From: Frigidibacter albus
GTDB lineage: Bacteria > Pseudomonadota > Alphaproteobacteria > Rhodobacterales > Rhodobacteraceae
Length of the DNA stretch: 42,640 nt
Reading direction: 5' to 3'
Assembly: GCF_009908165.1 (NCBI RefSeq)
Contig: NZ_JAAAUC010000016.1
Coordinates: 1-42,640, forward strand
Position numbers and translations under genes: made by a program. Below the pieces are notes generated by a model, which was given only the letters and a program-made list of their open reading frames with translations, did not search any database and had not been told where the DNA came from. This document shows, one piece after another, positions 27,349 to 37,709 of the stretch. The first letter of the stretch is position 1; every line of letters starts with the position of its first letter.

Positions 27349-28977
27349 GTGGCGACAGATGCGGCGGGTTATGATTATGTGATCGTCGGCGCCGGATCGG
27401 CGGGCTGCGTGCTCGCGGACAGGCTGACCGCCTCCGGCCGCTACCGTGTGCTGCTGCTGGAGGCGGGGGGCACGGACCGGCGCCTGTTCGTGCAGATGCC
27501 GCTTGGCTACGGCAAGCTGTTCCATGATCCCGCGGTGAACTGGTGCTACCGGACGGAGCCCGATCCGGGGCTGGCCGGGCAGGCGGATCACTGGCCGCGC
27601 GGCAAGCTGCTGGGGGGCTCGTCGTCCATCAACGCGATGGTCTGGATCCGGGGGCATTCCAGCGACTATGACGACTGGCAGGCGGCGGGCAATCCGGGCT
27701 GGGGATGGGCCGATGTCCTCCCCGCCTACCGCGCCCTCGAGGATTGGGAGGGCGGCGCCGATGAGTTTCGCGGCGCCGGCGGCCCGCTGCATGTCAGCGC
27801 CAACCGCCGCGACCTGCACCCGCTGACCCATGCCTATCTGGGCGCCTGCGCCGAAGCCGGCCTGCCCGGGACGCCGGACTTCAACGGCGCGCAGCAGGAA
27901 GGCGCGGGGGTCTACCAGCTGTCAGTGAAGGGCGGGCGGCGTATGTCGGCGGCCCGCGCCTTCCTGCGCCCGGCGATGCGGCGCGCCAACCTGACCGTTC
28001 GCACCCATGCCCATGCCACCCGCGTGGTCTTCGAGGGCCGCCGCGCCGTGGGCGTCGAATACCGCCACAAGGGCGCGCTGCAGCTGGCCCGGGCCGGGCG
28101 CGAGGTGATCCTGTCGGGCGGCGCGGTCAACACGCCGCAACTGCTGATGCTGTCGGGCGTGGGGCCGGGGGCCGACCTTGCCGCGTTCGGCCTGCCGGTT
28201 TTGCTCGACAATGCCAATGTCGGGGGCAATCTCTGCGACCATCAGGGGCTCAACTACACCTGGCGGATGAAGACCCGCACCCTGAACGAGGTGCTGCGGC
28301 CGTGGTGGGGCAAGGCGCTGGTCGGCGCGCGCTGGCTGCTGACTGGGCGCGGGCCGCTGTCGATGTCGATCAACCAGGGCGGCGGGTTCTTCCGCACCGA
28401 TCCCGGCCTGCCGCGCCCGAACATGCAGCTCTACATGCAGGCCTTCTCGACCCTGCTGCCCCGGGCGGGGGAGCGGCCGATCCTGACGCCCGACCCGTTC
28501 CCGGGCCTCTCGCTTGGCCTGTCGAACTGCCGCCCCACCAGCCGCGGCCGCATCAGCCTGCACAGCGCCGATCCCTTTGCCGCACCGCGCATCACCGCGA
28601 ACGCCTATGCGACCGAGGCGGATGTGGCCGAGATGCTGGCGGCGGTGAAGATGCTGCGCCGCATTGCCGCGCAGCCCCCGCTTGCGGATCTGATCGCCGA
28701 GGAACTGCGCCCCGGCCCCGCGGTCAGCAGCGATGCCGAGTTGATCGCCGATTTCCGCGCCCGCAGTGGCACAGTCTATCACGCCAGCTGCTCGGCGCGG
28801 ATGGGGCCGGATGCGGCGGATTCGGTGGTGGATGCGCGGCTGCGCGTACACGGGCTGGCGGGGCTGAGGGTCTGCGACGCCTCGGCCTTCCCCACGCTGA
28901 TCGGCGGCAATACCAATGCGCCGTCGATCCTGATGGGCTGGAAGGGGGCGCAGATGATCCTTGAGGATGCGGGCTGA
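27349..28977 (+). CDS. GMC-family oxidoreductase (choline/alcohol dehydrogenase-like)
   Basis: The 542-residue flavoprotein starts at GTG (27349), just before the FAD-binding DYVIVGAGSAGCVLADRL (GxGxxG at 14-19); upstream frame sequence has no homology. Further family motifs are GKLLGGSSSINAMVWIRG, SGGAVNTPQLLMLSGVG and the C-terminal YHASCSARMG, where the active-site His is kept but the common YHPVGTCRMG is altered, then GGNTNAPSILMG. The family oxidises alcohols. The substrate is unknown; choline is possible but the active-site variant makes that uncertain. It is followed by the HyuA-type gene after 57 bases, on the same strand. Confidence 0.9.
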   Translation: MATDAAGYDYVIVGAGSAGCVLADRLTASGRYRVLLLEAGGTDRRLFVQMPLGYGKLFHDPAVNWCYRTEPDPGLAGQADHWPRGKLLGGSSSINAMVWIRGHSSDYDDWQAAGNPGWGWADVLPAYRALEDWEGGADEFRGAGGPLHVSANRRDLHPLTHAYLGACAEAGLPGTPDFNGAQQEGAGVYQLSVKGGRRMSAARAFLRPAMRRANLTVRTHAHATRVVFEGRRAVGVEYRHKGALQLARAGREVILSGGAVNTPQLLMLSGVGPGADLAAFGLPVLLDNANVGGNLCDHQGLNYTWRMKTRTLNEVLRPWWGKALVGARWLLTGRGPLSMSINQGGGFFRTDPGLPRPNMQLYMQAFSTLLPRAGERPILTPDPFPGLSLGLSNCRPTSRGRISLHSADPFAAPRITANAYATEADVAEMLAAVKMLRRIAAQPPLADLIAEELRPGPAVSSDAELIADFRARSGTVYHASCSARMGPDAADSVVDARLRVHGLAGLRVCDASAFPTLIGGNTNAPSILMGWKGAQMILEDAG

Positions 28978-29034
28978 CTTGCCGCGCGGCGCGATCTGTC
29001 GCAAAGCGCAGGGGAACAGGATGGGCGGGCAGGC

Positions 29035-31029
29035 ATGGCACTTCTTCTGGGCGTCGATACCGGCGGCACCTTCACCGATGCGGTGCTGCTGCGCGAGGGG
29101 GAGGGCACAAGTCCCGGCGGCGTGCTGGCCAAGGCCAAGGCGCTGACCACCCGCGCCGACCTGTCGCACGGCATCGGCGCCGCCATCGACGCGGTGCTGG
29201 CGGGCACCGATCCTGCGCAGGTGGCGATGGTCTCGCTCTCCACCACCCTCGCCACCAATGCGCTGGTCGAAGGGCAGGGCGGGCGGGTGGCCCTCGTCGC
29301 CATCGGCTTTGCCGAAGCCGACCTCGCCCGCGCTGGCCTCGCCGAGGCCATGCGCGGCGACCCGGTGATCCGCATCGCCGGCGGGCATGGCGCGGGCGGG
29401 GCCGAGGCCGCGCCGCTGGACCTCGCCGCGCTTGCACAGGCGTTGGAGGGCCTCGAGGTCTCCGCCGTCGCCGTGGCTGCCGCCTTCGCCACACGCAACC
29501 CCGCGCATGAGCTGGCCGCTGCGGACCTGCTGCGCGCATGGGGCTGGCCCGTCACCTGCTCGCATCACCTCTCCGCCCGACTGAACGGGCCTAAGCGGGC
29601 GCTGACGGCGGTGCTGAACGCGCGGCTGCTGGACATGATCGCCCGGCTGATCGACGCCTGCGAGGGGCATCTTGCGCTTCGCGGCATCACTGCCCCGCTG
29701 ATGGTGGTGCGCGGCGATGGCGCGCTGATCTCGGCTGCACAGGCGCGCGAGCGGCCCATCGAAACCATCCTTTCGGGCCCGGCGGCGTCCATCGAGGGCG
29801 CGCGCTGGCTGACCGGGATGGCCGAGGCGCTGGTGGCCGATATCGGCGGCACCACCACCGATGTGGCGCTGCTGCGCGGCGGGCGCCCGGCCATCGACCC
29901 GGACGGCGCCCGCGTCGGCCCCTGGCGCACGATGGTCGAGGCGGTGGCGATGCGCACCACCGGCCTTGGCGGCGACAGCGAGGTGCATCTGGCCGATGGT
30001 CTGGTGCCGGAGGGGGATACCGGCCTGCGCCTTGGCCCGCGGCGGCTGATCCCGGTGGCGCTGCTGGCGGTCGATCATCCGCAGATGGTCCATGCCGCGC
30101 TGGATGCGGCGCTGGCGACCGAGATCCCCGGTGCCGAGGCCGGCCGCTTCGTGCTGCCGATGGCGGTGGCGGCGCCGGGGCTGGATCCGCGCGAGGCGGC
30201 GCTGCTGGCGCGGCTGGCCGGGCAGGCGCAGCCGCTGGCGAGGGCGCTCGGCTCCCGGATGGATCAGGCGGCGCTGCAGCGGCTCTGGTCGCGCGGGCTG
30301 GTGATGATCGCGGGGGTGACGCCCTCGGACGCCGTGCATGTGCTGGGGCGGCTGGCGGCCTGGGACACCGAGGCCGCCGAAAAGGCCCTCGCCCTCATGG
30401 CCCGCCGCCGGAGCGCGCGGGGCGAGCGGATCGCGGCGGGGGCCGAGGCGCTGGCCGCCCGGATCATCGACCAGTTGACCGCGCAGACGGTGGGTTGCCT
30501 GCTGGAGGCGGCGCTGGCCGAAGACGGCTTCACCGCCGCCCCCGCCGACCCGCTGCTGCGCGCCGCGCTCTCGGGGCACAGCGGCACCCTGCGCCTGCAG
30601 GCCGCGCTCGGCGTGCCGCTGATCGGCCTCGGCGCCTCGGCCGCCAGTTATTACGGTGCGGTCGGGCAGCGCCTGCACACCAAGGTAATTCTCCCCGCAG
30701 ACGGAGATGTTGCCAATGCCATCGGCGCGGTGGTGGGCCGCGTCTCCATGCATGCCGAGGCGCTGGTCTCCAGCCCCGGCCCGGGGCGCTTCGTGGCGCA
30801 TCTGCCGGACGGCCCCGCCGCCTATCCCGACCCCGAAACCGCGCTCAAGGCCCTCGCCCCGGCGCTGGAGGCCAATGCCCGCGCCGCCGCCGCGTCCGCA
30901 GGCCTGCCCGATCCGCAGATCACCCGCGACGAACAGCGCCGCGAGGCCCAGATCGAGGGGCAAACCGTCTTCATCGAATCCCGCCTGCGCATCACCGCCT
31001 CAGGCCGCCCAAGGCAAACCAGAGACTGA
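29035..31029 (+). CDS. Hydantoinase/oxoprolinase A-type subunit (HyuA)
   Basis: The 664-residue protein has the actin-like ATP-binding start LLGVDTGGTFTDAVLL and a second phosphate motif VADIGGTTTDVALL near residue 265, plus LSTTLATNALVEG and GPAASIEGA. This is the layout of HyuA/OplA, which hydrolyse cyclic amides such as hydantoins or 5-oxoproline using ATP. These enzymes normally need a HyuB partner encoded next door; none is present here. The upstream GMC oxidoreductase might make its substrate, but that is only proximity. Confidence 0.9.
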   Translation: MALLLGVDTGGTFTDAVLLREGEGTSPGGVLAKAKALTTRADLSHGIGAAIDAVLAGTDPAQVAMVSLSTTLATNALVEGQGGRVALVAIGFAEADLARAGLAEAMRGDPVIRIAGGHGAGGAEAAPLDLAALAQALEGLEVSAVAVAAAFATRNPAHELAAADLLRAWGWPVTCSHHLSARLNGPKRALTAVLNARLLDMIARLIDACEGHLALRGITAPLMVVRGDGALISAAQARERPIETILSGPAASIEGARWLTGMAEALVADIGGTTTDVALLRGGRPAIDPDGARVGPWRTMVEAVAMRTTGLGGDSEVHLADGLVPEGDTGLRLGPRRLIPVALLAVDHPQMVHAALDAALATEIPGAEAGRFVLPMAVAAPGLDPREAALLARLAGQAQPLARALGSRMDQAALQRLWSRGLVMIAGVTPSDAVHVLGRLAAWDTEAAEKALALMARRRSARGERIAAGAEALAARIIDQLTAQTVGCLLEAALAEDGFTAAPADPLLRAALSGHSGTLRLQAALGVPLIGLGASAASYYGAVGQRLHTKVILPADGDVANAIGAVVGRVSMHAEALVSSPGPGRFVAHLPDGPAAYPDPETALKALAPALEANARAAAASAGLPDPQITRDEQRREAQIEGQTVFIESRLRITASGRPRQTRD

Positions 31030-31038
31030 CCCCCATTC

Positions 31039-31093
31039 GTTCTGGGGAAAATATCCTCGGGGGGTGCGGGGGGCAGACGGCCCCCGCCGCCGG
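31039..31093 (+). repeat. Intergenic GC-rich repeat, copy 4 of 5
   Basis: TTCTGGGGAAAATATCCTCG is followed by GGGGGTGCGGGGGGCAGACG and GCCCCCGCCGCCGG. The left end differs from copies 3 and 5 (TTCTGGGGAA for TTTGCCTTTTCC). It lies between the convergent HyuA-type and aldehyde dehydrogenase genes. Confidence 0.8.
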
Positions 31094-31107
31094 CCACAGG
31101 CGCTACA

Positions 31108-32562
31108 TCACCCGTGCTTGACCATCACATGCCGCACCACGGTGTAATCCTCCAGCGCATAGGCCGACAGGTCCTTGCCATAGCCCGACTGCTTCAGCCC
31201 GCCATGGGGCATCTCGTTGACCAGCATGAAATGCGTGTTCACCCAGGTGCAGCCGTAGCGCAGCCGCGCCGCCGTCGCCATCGCGCGGCCGACATCCCTG
31301 GTCCAGACCGAGCTTGCCAGCCCGTAATCGCTGTCATTGGCCCAGTCCACCGCCTGATCGACATCATCGAAGGGCGTGACCGACACCACCGGCCCGAAGA
31401 CCTCGCGCCGCACGATTTCGTCGCTTTGCCGCGCCCCGGCGATCACGGTGGGGCGGTAGAAGAAGCCGCCGCCATTGCCCATCACCTCGCCGCCGGCCGT
31501 CACCTCCATATGGCTCTGTTCGCGGGCACGTTCGACGAAGCTGGCGACCCGGTCGCGCTGGCGCAGGGAAATCAGCGGGCCGATCTCGTTTTGCGTGTCA
31601 TCCTCCAGCCCGAGCGCGATGCCCGACACCGCCGAGGACAGATCCGCCACCAGCCGCTCGTAGACCTTCTTCCCGGCATAGATCCGGCAGGCGGCGGTGC
31701 AATCCTGCCCGGCGTTGTAGTAGCCAAAGGCGCGCAGCCCCTCGACCACCTCGGAGATATCGGCATCGTCGAACACCACCACCGGCGCCTTGCCGCCCAG
31801 TTCCAGATGCGTGCGCTTCACCGATTTTGCCGCGGCATCGAGCATCTTGCGCCCCGTCGCCACATCGCCGGTCAGCGAGATCATGTCGACGCCCGGATGG
31901 TTGATCAGGTAGCTGCCCACCGTCTGCCCGCGCCCGGGCAGGATGTTGACCACCCCTGCGGGCAGAATATCGGCCAGCACCCGCGCCAGTTTCAGCGCCG
32001 TCAGCGGCGTCTGCTCGGACGGCTTGAACACCACGGTATTGCCGCCGCCGATCGCCGGGGCCAGCTTCCAGGCCATCATCATCAGCGGATAGTTCCAGGG
32101 CGCGATGCTGGCGATCACCCCCACCGCATCGCGGCGGATCATGCTGGTATGCCCGGCAAGATACTCGCCCGCGACGGTGCCCGACTGGCAGCGCACGGCC
32201 CCCGCGAAATAGCGGAAGCAATCGACGATGGCGGGCAACTCGTCATTGGTCGCGGCATTGATCGGCTTGCCGCAGTTCAGCGCCTCCAGCGCGGCAAAGC
32301 CGCCCGCCTCTGCCTCGATCCGGTCGGCGATGGCGTGGAGGGCGGCGGAGCGCTCGGCAGGCGTGGTGCGCGACCAGCCGGCAAAGGCGGCGCGGGCGGC
32401 GGCGACGGCGCGGTCCACCTGATCGGTGGAGGCTTCGGGCAGATCGAGGATCAGCTTGCCGGAGCGCGGGTTCAGCACCGGCTCGCCGGGCTCTTGCCCC
32501 GGCTCGAAGCTGCCGCCGATCAGCAGGTCGGTGTCGATGGTGATGGTCGGGTCCTCGGTCAT
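31108..32562 (-). CDS. Aldehyde dehydrogenase, probably gamma-aminobutyraldehyde type
   Basis: The 484-residue NAD(P)-dependent enzyme has [26 protein letters not shown], the general base Glu254 in LELGGKAP and nucleophile Cys288 in [20 protein letters not shown] and the C-terminal [21 protein letters not shown] resemble aminobutyraldehyde dehydrogenases (PatD/Prr type), which make GABA from putrescine-derived aldehyde. Start MTEDPT is chosen because GAAAGAGAG precedes it; an ATG five codons earlier (32577) overlaps the permease stop by four bases and is also possible. It is the last gene of the ABC importer operon, which supports a polyamine role. Confidence 0.9.
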   Translation of the reverse strand: MTEDPTITIDTDLLIGGSFEPGQEPGEPVLNPRSGKLILDLPEASTDQVDRAVAAARAAFAGWSRTTPAERSAALHAIADRIEAEAGGFAALEALNCGKPINAATNDELPAIVDCFRYFAGAVRCQSGTVAGEYLAGHTSMIRRDAVGVIASIAPWNYPLMMMAWKLAPAIGGGNTVVFKPSEQTPLTALKLARVLADILPAGVVNILPGRGQTVGSYLINHPGVDMISLTGDVATGRKMLDAAAKSVKRTHLELGGKAPVVVFDDADISEVVEGLRAFGYYNAGQDCTAACRIYAGKKVYERLVADLSSAVSGIALGLEDDTQNEIGPLISLRQRDRVASFVERAREQSHMEVTAGGEVMGNGGGFFYRPTVIAGARQSDEIVRREVFGPVVSVTPFDDVDQAVDWANDSDYGLASSVWTRDVGRAMATAARLRYGCTWVNTHFMLVNEMPHGGLKQSGYGKDLSAYALEDYTVVRHVMVKHG

Positions 32563-32573
32563 GGCACTCTCTT

Positions 32574-33380
32574 TCATTTGCCGCCCCCGGCGGTGTCTGC
32601 GCCGCCGCGGGTCAGGGTATAGGCGATCAGGATCGGCACGAAGGTGGCCGCAAAGACGACGATGGCGACGACATTGGTGACCGGGCGCTGCCGCGGGCGC
32701 ACCAGTTCGTTCAGCATCCAGATCGGCAGCGTGCTTTGCTGGCCGGCGGTGAAGGTGGTCACGATCACCTCATCGAAGGACAGCGCGAAGGCCAGCATCC
32801 CGCCCGCCAGCAAGGCGGAGCCGAGATTGGGCAGGATCACGAAGCGGAAGGTCTGGAAGCCGTTGGCGCCAAGGTCGGCGCTCGCCTCCAGCATCGAGCC
32901 GCCAAGCCGCCGGAACCGCGCCACGGCGTTGTTGTAGACGATGACCACGCAGAAGGTGGCATGGCCCAGAACGATGGTCAGGGTTGAAAACGGGATATCG
33001 GCGATGGCGAAGGCGGAGCGCAGCGACATGCCGGTGATGATGCCGGGCAGGGCGATGGGCAGGATCACCAGCAGGGAGATGGAGTCACGCCCGAAGAACC
33101 GCGCCCGCGCCATGGCGGCGGCGGCCAGCGTTCCCAGCACCAGCGCCAGCGCGGTCGAGATCGCGGCGACCTTCAGCGAGAGATACAGCGGCGGCCAGAT
33201 GTCCGGCCGCTCCCAGGCCACGGCGAACCATTTCAGCGTCAACCCGGGGGGCGGGAACTGGTAGGTCCGCTCCTCGGTGGTGAAGGCGTAAAGGAAGATC
33301 AGCAGGATCGGCAGGTGCAGGAAGGCAAGCCCCGCCACCGCCGCCAGCTTCAGCATCAGGGGGGCGCGGTCAGAGCGCAT
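32574..33380 (-). CDS. ABC transporter permease, PotC type
   Basis: The 268-residue inner-membrane protein has six hydrophobic segments and the ABC importer EAA loop [22 protein letters not shown] (the EAA---G motif that docks to the ATPase). It resembles PotC/PotI of spermidine/putrescine importers. It overlaps the other permease gene by 11 bases and the aldehyde dehydrogenase ATG region by up to four. Confidence 0.92.
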   Translation of the reverse strand: MRSDRAPLMLKLAAVAGLAFLHLPILLIFLYAFTTEERTYQFPPPGLTLKWFAVAWERPDIWPPLYLSLKVAAISTALALVLGTLAAAAMARARFFGRDSISLLVILPIALPGIITGMSLRSAFAIADIPFSTLTIVLGHATFCVVIVYNNAVARFRRLGGSMLEASADLGANGFQTFRFVILPNLGSALLAGGMLAFALSFDEVIVTTFTAGQQSTLPIWMLNELVRPRQRPVTNVVAIVVFAATFVPILIAYTLTRGGADTAGGGK

Positions 33381-34314
33381 CGAACGCCCCGAGCCGCCGG
33401 GCCACGGCGAGATAGACCAGCATGATCAGGATCGGCACCACGGCGAAGGCGGCGGCCAGCGGAATATTCCCCGCCGTGCCCTGCAGGGTGTAGACCGCCT
33501 GCCCGATGAACAGCCGCGACGAGCCGACGATCTGCGGGATGATGTAATCGCCAAGCGTTAGCGAGAAGGTGAAGATCGACCCGGCAATCACCCCCGGCAT
33601 TGCCAGCGGCAGGATCACATGGCGGAAGGTCTGCCCCGGCCGCGCGCCAAGGTCGCCCGACGCCTCCAGCATCGTCGCGGGCACCCGTTCGAGCGAGGCC
33701 TGCATCGGCAGGATCATGAACGGCAGCCAGACATAGAGGAACACCAGGAACGTGCCGATATAGCTGGTAGACAGCGAGTTGCCCCCGATCACCGGGATCG
33801 CCAGCACTGCGTTCAGGATATTCCCGGCGCCAAGCCCCTCGAAGGCCCAGGTCACGATCCCCTCCTTCGCCAGGATCAGCTTCCAAGCATAGACCTTGAC
33901 CAGATAGCTCGACCACAGCGGCAGCATCACGCCAAGGTAGAAGGCGGCCTTCCAGCGGCCCTTGGCATAGCGCGCGGCGTAATAGGCGATGGGGAAGGCC
34001 AGCACCGCCGAGGCAACCGTGACCGCCGCCGCCATCGTCGCGGTGCGCAGGATCACATCGGCATTCGAGGGGCGCAGCAGTTCGGCATAGGTCTTCAGCG
34101 TCAGTTCCGGCACCACCATGCCGCTGAATTCGTCGATGGAATAGAAGCTCTGCCACAGGAGGGCCACCAGCGAGCCGACATAGACCACCCCCAGCCACAG
34201 CAGCGGCGGCGCCAGCAGAAGCGCCAGCAAGACCCAAGGGCGGCGCCAGAACAGGCCCGTCAGCCGGTCGCCCGGGCCGCGCGCGGGATGGGCCGGGTCA
34301 AGGGCGGCGCTCAT
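33370..34314 (-). CDS. ABC transporter permease, PotB type
   Basis: The 314-residue permease has six or seven hydrophobic segments and the EAA loop [20 protein letters not shown]. Its longer N terminus ([20 protein letters not shown]) is typical of the PotB/PotH partner. Start MSAALDPAH overlaps the ATPase stop by four bases (ATGA), so the two are translationally coupled. With the next permease it forms the membrane pore. Confidence 0.92.
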   Translation of the reverse strand: MSAALDPAHPARGPGDRLTGLFWRRPWVLLALLLAPPLLWLGVVYVGSLVALLWQSFYSIDEFSGMVVPELTLKTYAELLRPSNADVILRTATMAAAVTVASAVLAFPIAYYAARYAKGRWKAAFYLGVMLPLWSSYLVKVYAWKLILAKEGIVTWAFEGLGAGNILNAVLAIPVIGGNSLSTSYIGTFLVFLYVWLPFMILPMQASLERVPATMLEASGDLGARPGQTFRHVILPLAMPGVIAGSIFTFSLTLGDYIIPQIVGSSRLFIGQAVYTLQGTAGNIPLAAAFAVVPILIMLVYLAVARRLGAFDAL

Positions 34315-35330
34315 GCCTCGCCCTCCATCGCATGCATCGCGCTGCGCTCCCATGTCAGGCGCACGGCGTCTCCGGGGGCCGGGACCGGCGCGCCGGCGGG
34401 CAGGAGCACGCCCAGATCCAGGCCCGCCTCCAGCGCCACGGAAACCCGCGTGCCCGCGCCCAGATAACGCAGGGCGGTGACGGTGCCGGGCGCGCCTTCG
34501 GCGGCCAGCCGGATCGCCTCGGGCCGCAGGCTGGTCCAGCGCGCCGGGCCGCCAAGGCGGGCCGATTGCTCGGGGGACAGCACGTTGGAGGAGCCGACGA
34601 AATCCGCCACGAACCGCGTTGCAGGCCGCTCATAGACCTCGGCCGGGCTGCCGGTCTGCACGATCTTGCCGCGGCTGAACACCGCCACCCGGTCGGCCAT
34701 GCTCAGCGCCTCGCCCTGATCGTGGGTGACGAAGACGAAGGTGATGCCAAGCCGCTTTTGCAGGCTCTTCAGCTCGTCCTGCATCGCTTCGCGCAGTTTG
34801 AGGTCGAGCGCGCCAAGCGGCTCATCCAGCAGCAGCACCCGCGGCTCGTTCACCAGCGCGCGGGCCAGCGCCACCCGCTGCCGCTGCCCGCCGGACAGCT
34901 GCCCGGGTTTTCGCCCGCCAAACTCCGGCAGATGCACCAGCGCCAGCATCTCCTCGGCCCGCGCCATCCGCGTGCGCCGATCGACGCCGCGCACCATCAG
35001 CCCGTAGGCGACGTTGTCGCGCACGGTCATGTGCGGGAAGAGGGCGTAATCCTGAAACACCGTATTCACATGGCGCCGGTTCGGCGGCACCGATCCCATG
35101 TCCTGCCCGAAGATGCGGATGGTGCCGGCATTGGGGCTTTCAAACCCCGAGATCAGCCGCAGACAGGTGGTCTTGCCCGACCCCGAGGGACCGAGCATGG
35201 CAAAGAACTCGCCCTCGGCGATGGTCAGGCTCACGTCATCGACGGCGCGGACCGCCGCGGCGCCGCTGCCGAACTGGCGCGAGACATGGGTGAAGTCGAC
35301 GGCAGCGGTCATCAGGGCATCCAGACGCAT
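34311..35330 (-). CDS. ABC transporter ATP-binding protein, PotA type
   Basis: The 339-residue ATPase has Walker [10 protein letters not shown] (47-55), Q-loop [10 protein letters not shown], signature LSGGQRQR (144-151), Walker B VLLLDEP (164-170) and switch His in [13 protein letters not shown]-terminal TOBE-like domain starts near 240. This is the PotA layout. A second start at [10 protein letters not shown] (35312) is possible; no strong ribosome binding site marks either. It powers the two permeases encoded downstream. Confidence 0.92.
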   Translation of the reverse strand: MRLDALMTAAVDFTHVSRQFGSGAAAVRAVDDVSLTIAEGEFFAMLGPSGSGKTTCLRLISGFESPNAGTIRIFGQDMGSVPPNRRHVNTVFQDYALFPHMTVRDNVAYGLMVRGVDRRTRMARAEEMLALVHLPEFGGRKPGQLSGGQRQRVALARALVNEPRVLLLDEPLGALDLKLREAMQDELKSLQKRLGITFVFVTHDQGEALSMADRVAVFSRGKIVQTGSPAEVYERPATRFVADFVGSSNVLSPEQSARLGGPARWTSLRPEAIRLAAEGAPGTVTALRYLGAGTRVSVALEAGLDLGVLLPAGAPVPAPGDAVRLTWERSAMHAMEGEA

Positions 35331-35341
35331 AGGGCAGGGCG

Positions 35342-35403
35342 CGCGGACAGCAGCGCGTCCGCGGGATGTGGGGGAGGGAGAGGGGGCGGCGCGCGGCCGC
35401 CCC
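35342..35403 (-). other. Two hairpins between the binding-protein and ATPase genes
   Basis: CGCGGAC/GTCCGCG (35342-35348 with 35357-35363) and GGGGCGGC/GCCGCCCC (35383-35390 with 35396-35403) are perfect stems in the 81-base gap. In binding-protein operons such structures commonly protect the upstream message and lower expression of the transporter genes. That role is inferred here. Confidence 0.5.
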
Positions 35404-35411
35404 GAAAGCGA

Positions 35412-36578
35412 TCAGCGCCCGCCGATCACCCCGATGTAATCCGACACCCAGCGGTAATAGGGCACGCAATCGCCGCCCGGGCAGTTGGCAACCGGCGTCG
35501 TCCAGAACTTGATGCGCTCGAAATCGTCGAGCCCGTTCTTGGTGCAGCCCTCGGCGGTCTGCATCCCCGATCCATCGGTGCAGGCGGCGGGCACGACCGG
35601 ATTGGCACCGAACCAGACCGACAGGTCCGATTGCAGGTTCGAGGACAGCGTATGCTCCATCCACATATAGGCGCAGTTGGGGTTCTCGGCGTCCACATGC
35701 ATCATCGTGGTATCGGCCCAGCCGGTCGCGCCTTCCTCGGGGATCACGCTCGCCACCGGGAATCCCTCGGATTGCAGCAGGTTCACCTGGAACGGCCAGG
35801 AGCCAGAGGCGACGACGCCCTCGTTCTTGAAATCGTCCATCTGGATGAAGGCGTCATGCCAGTAGCGCGCCACCAGCTCGCGCTGCCCGCGCAGCAGGTC
35901 CAGCGCCGCCTTGTACTGGTCCTCGGTCAGCTCATAGGGCGAGGTGATGCCCAGATCCGGCTGATGCACCATCAGGTATTGCGCGGCATCGGCAACATGG
36001 ATCGGCCCGTCATAGGCCTGCACCCGGCCCTTGTTGGACTGGCCATCGGGCAGGGTCATCTCTTCGAACACCACGTTCCACGAGGTCGGGGGCGTATCGC
36101 CAAAGGCCTCGGTGTTGTACATCAGCACGTTCGGGCCCCAGGCATAGGGCACGCCGTAATGCACGCCATCGACGGTGTGCCAGGGCGCGTCCTTCAGCCG
36201 GTCATCGACCGCGGACCAGGACGGGATCAGATCGACGTTCACCGGCTGCACCCGCTTGCCCGCCACCAGCCGCAGCGAGGCATCGCCCGAGGCGGTGACA
36301 AGGTCGAAGCCGCCCTCGTTCATCAGCGCCACCATCTCGTCCGAGGTGTTGGCGGTCTTGATGTTGACCTTGCAGCCAGAGGCTTCCTCGAACTTGGTGA
36401 CCCAGTCGAATTCCGGCATGGTCTCGCCGCGCTCGATATAGCCGGGCCAGGCGACGATGTTGACCTGCCCCTCTGCCGCGCCGATCTCGGTCATCTGGGC
36501 GAGGGCGGGGTGCAGGGTCACAAGCAGGGCCAGCGCCGTGGTGCCGGCGAGGCGAAGGGTGTGGGTATGGCGGATCAT
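35412..36578 (-). CDS. ABC transporter substrate-binding protein, polyamine/PotD type
   Basis: The 388-residue periplasmic protein has a cleavable signal ([21 protein letters not shown], cleavage after ALAQ). The mature part has [15 protein letters not shown], then [27 protein letters not shown] and [14 protein letters not shown]. These match the spermidine/putrescine-binding family. AGGGAG precedes the start MIRHTHTLR. Four cysteines near the C terminus ([14 protein letters not shown] and NCPGGDC) could form disulfides. First gene of the importer operon; the exact ligand is not fixed by the family. Confidence 0.9.
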   Translation of the reverse strand: MIRHTHTLRLAGTTALALLVTLHPALAQMTEIGAAEGQVNIVAWPGYIERGETMPEFDWVTKFEEASGCKVNIKTANTSDEMVALMNEGGFDLVTASGDASLRLVAGKRVQPVNVDLIPSWSAVDDRLKDAPWHTVDGVHYGVPYAWGPNVLMYNTEAFGDTPPTSWNVVFEEMTLPDGQSNKGRVQAYDGPIHVADAAQYLMVHQPDLGITSPYELTEDQYKAALDLLRGQRELVARYWHDAFIQMDDFKNEGVVASGSWPFQVNLLQSEGFPVASVIPEEGATGWADTTMMHVDAENPNCAYMWMEHTLSSNLQSDLSVWFGANPVVPAACTDGSGMQTAEGCTKNGLDDFERIKFWTTPVANCPGGDCVPYYRWVSDYIGVIGGR

Positions 36579-36696
36579 GGGCAACTCCCTGTTGCAGCGC
36601 CGCGCGTAGGCGGCCGATGGCCCCCGGTTTTCCGGTGATGCCAGACGGTAAGCCCAGCGCCCGAGCTTTCGCAAATGCAAAAGAATGAAGCCACCT

Positions 36697-36711
36697 ATCG
36701 GAAATACCGAT
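36697..36711. promoter_or_regulatory. LysR-type box ATCGG-N5-CCGAT
   Basis: This perfect 15-bp dyad contains the T-N11-A pattern of LysR-family sites. It lies 119 bases upstream of the importer's first ATG and just after the real end of the LysR gene. It is a candidate operator of the importer operon. Confidence 0.5.
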
Positions 36712-36717
36712 GGGAAC

Positions 36718-37612
36718 TTACCGAACCGGCACCGCCGCCTGCGCCGCCTTGATGAAGCTGCGCGCCGGCCCCGGCAGCGGCGCGCCCTTGCGCCAGGCCA
36801 GCCCCACTTGCACCGAAGGCAGATCGCCCGACACGTCGCGGATCTCGATCCGGTCCCCCTCCAGCGACCAGGGCCGGTAGACCAGCCCCGGCAGCAGCGC
36901 CACCCCGGCGCCGGTGGCGACCAGGCTGCGCACCGCCTCGACAGACCTTGTGCGGAAGGCGATGCGCGGGCGCACCGAAAACCCCGCCATCAGCCGCCGC
37001 GTACTCTCCTCGATCTCGTCCACGGTCAGCAAGATGAAGTTCTCGCCCGCCAGATCCTCGGGCGCGATCGCCTCGGCCTCGGCCAGCGGGTGCCCCATCG
37101 GCAGCCACAGCCGGTAGGGCGACACCAGCAGCGTCTCCACATTCAGCGCCGCCCGCTCGCGGATGCCCGAGGTCAGCAGCACCGCCACATCCAGCTCGCC
37201 GCCGATCAGCAGGTGCTGCAGATATTCCCCCGTCTCCTCCAGCGCGCTCACCTCGACCGCGGGGGCGGAACCGGCTGAGCATGTCCGACAACACATAGCC
37301 CGCGACCAGCGAGGTGACGCCGAGGCTCAGCCGCCCGCCCTCCGCCCCCGGCTCCTCGCGGAACGCCTGCCGGGCGGTGGCGACATCGCCCAGGATCTGG
37401 CTGGCATGGCGCAGGAACAGGCTGCCCCGATGCGTCAGGTCCAGCCCGCGCGCCCGGCGTTCGAACAGGGTGACGCCCAGATCCTCCTCCAGCCCGCGGA
37501 TCGCCTCGGTGACCGAGGATTGCGAGATCGACAGCGCCCGCGCCGCGCCCGACACCGACCCGGCCTCGGCGGCCGCCACGAAGAACTGCAACTGGCGCAG
37601 GGTAAAGGCCAT
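36718..37612 (-). pseudogene. LysR family regulator broken by a frameshift
   Basis: Residues 1-117 from 37612 read as a normal LysR N terminus: LRQLQFFVAAAEAGSVSGAARAL, the helix-turn-helix ISQSSVTEAIRGLEEDLGVTLFER, up to GYVLSDMLSRFRP. Then this frame turns into Arg/Gly-rich nonsense. The next frame continues the family with VEVSALEETGEYLQHLLIGGELD and runs to a stop at 36718, including AFRTRSVEAVRSLVATGAGVALLP. The switch is at about 37258-37268, inside a G/C run. The family usually has a few more residues (F-R-R-A-F-P-x-V-E-V); loss of eight bases would explain it. Either a real mutation or a sequence error. It would probably have controlled the importer operon downstream. Confidence 0.8.
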
Positions 37613-37709
37613 CTGGCTGGGGCTCCGGGCGGGCAGTCCGCAGGCGAAGGATAGGCAGCGCGCCGCCTGGGTGAAAGGGCCGAGTGCCGGCCGCCAAGTC
37701 GCACCCCAA

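Noticed and set aside
27922-30963. 1013-codon minus-strand open frame opposite the GMC and HyuA genes
   Set aside because: Mirror frame of two well supported genes; low-complexity Arg/Gly/Gln content and no recognisable domain.
34332-36638. 768-codon plus-strand open frame opposite the ABC importer genes
   Set aside because: Antisense shadow of ATPase and binding-protein genes, with no family features.
36695-37260. Continuous 305-residue frame as the true LysR product
   Set aside because: After residue 117 it becomes Arg/Gly-rich, while the conserved effector domain is in the neighbouring frame; it also runs into the LysR box.
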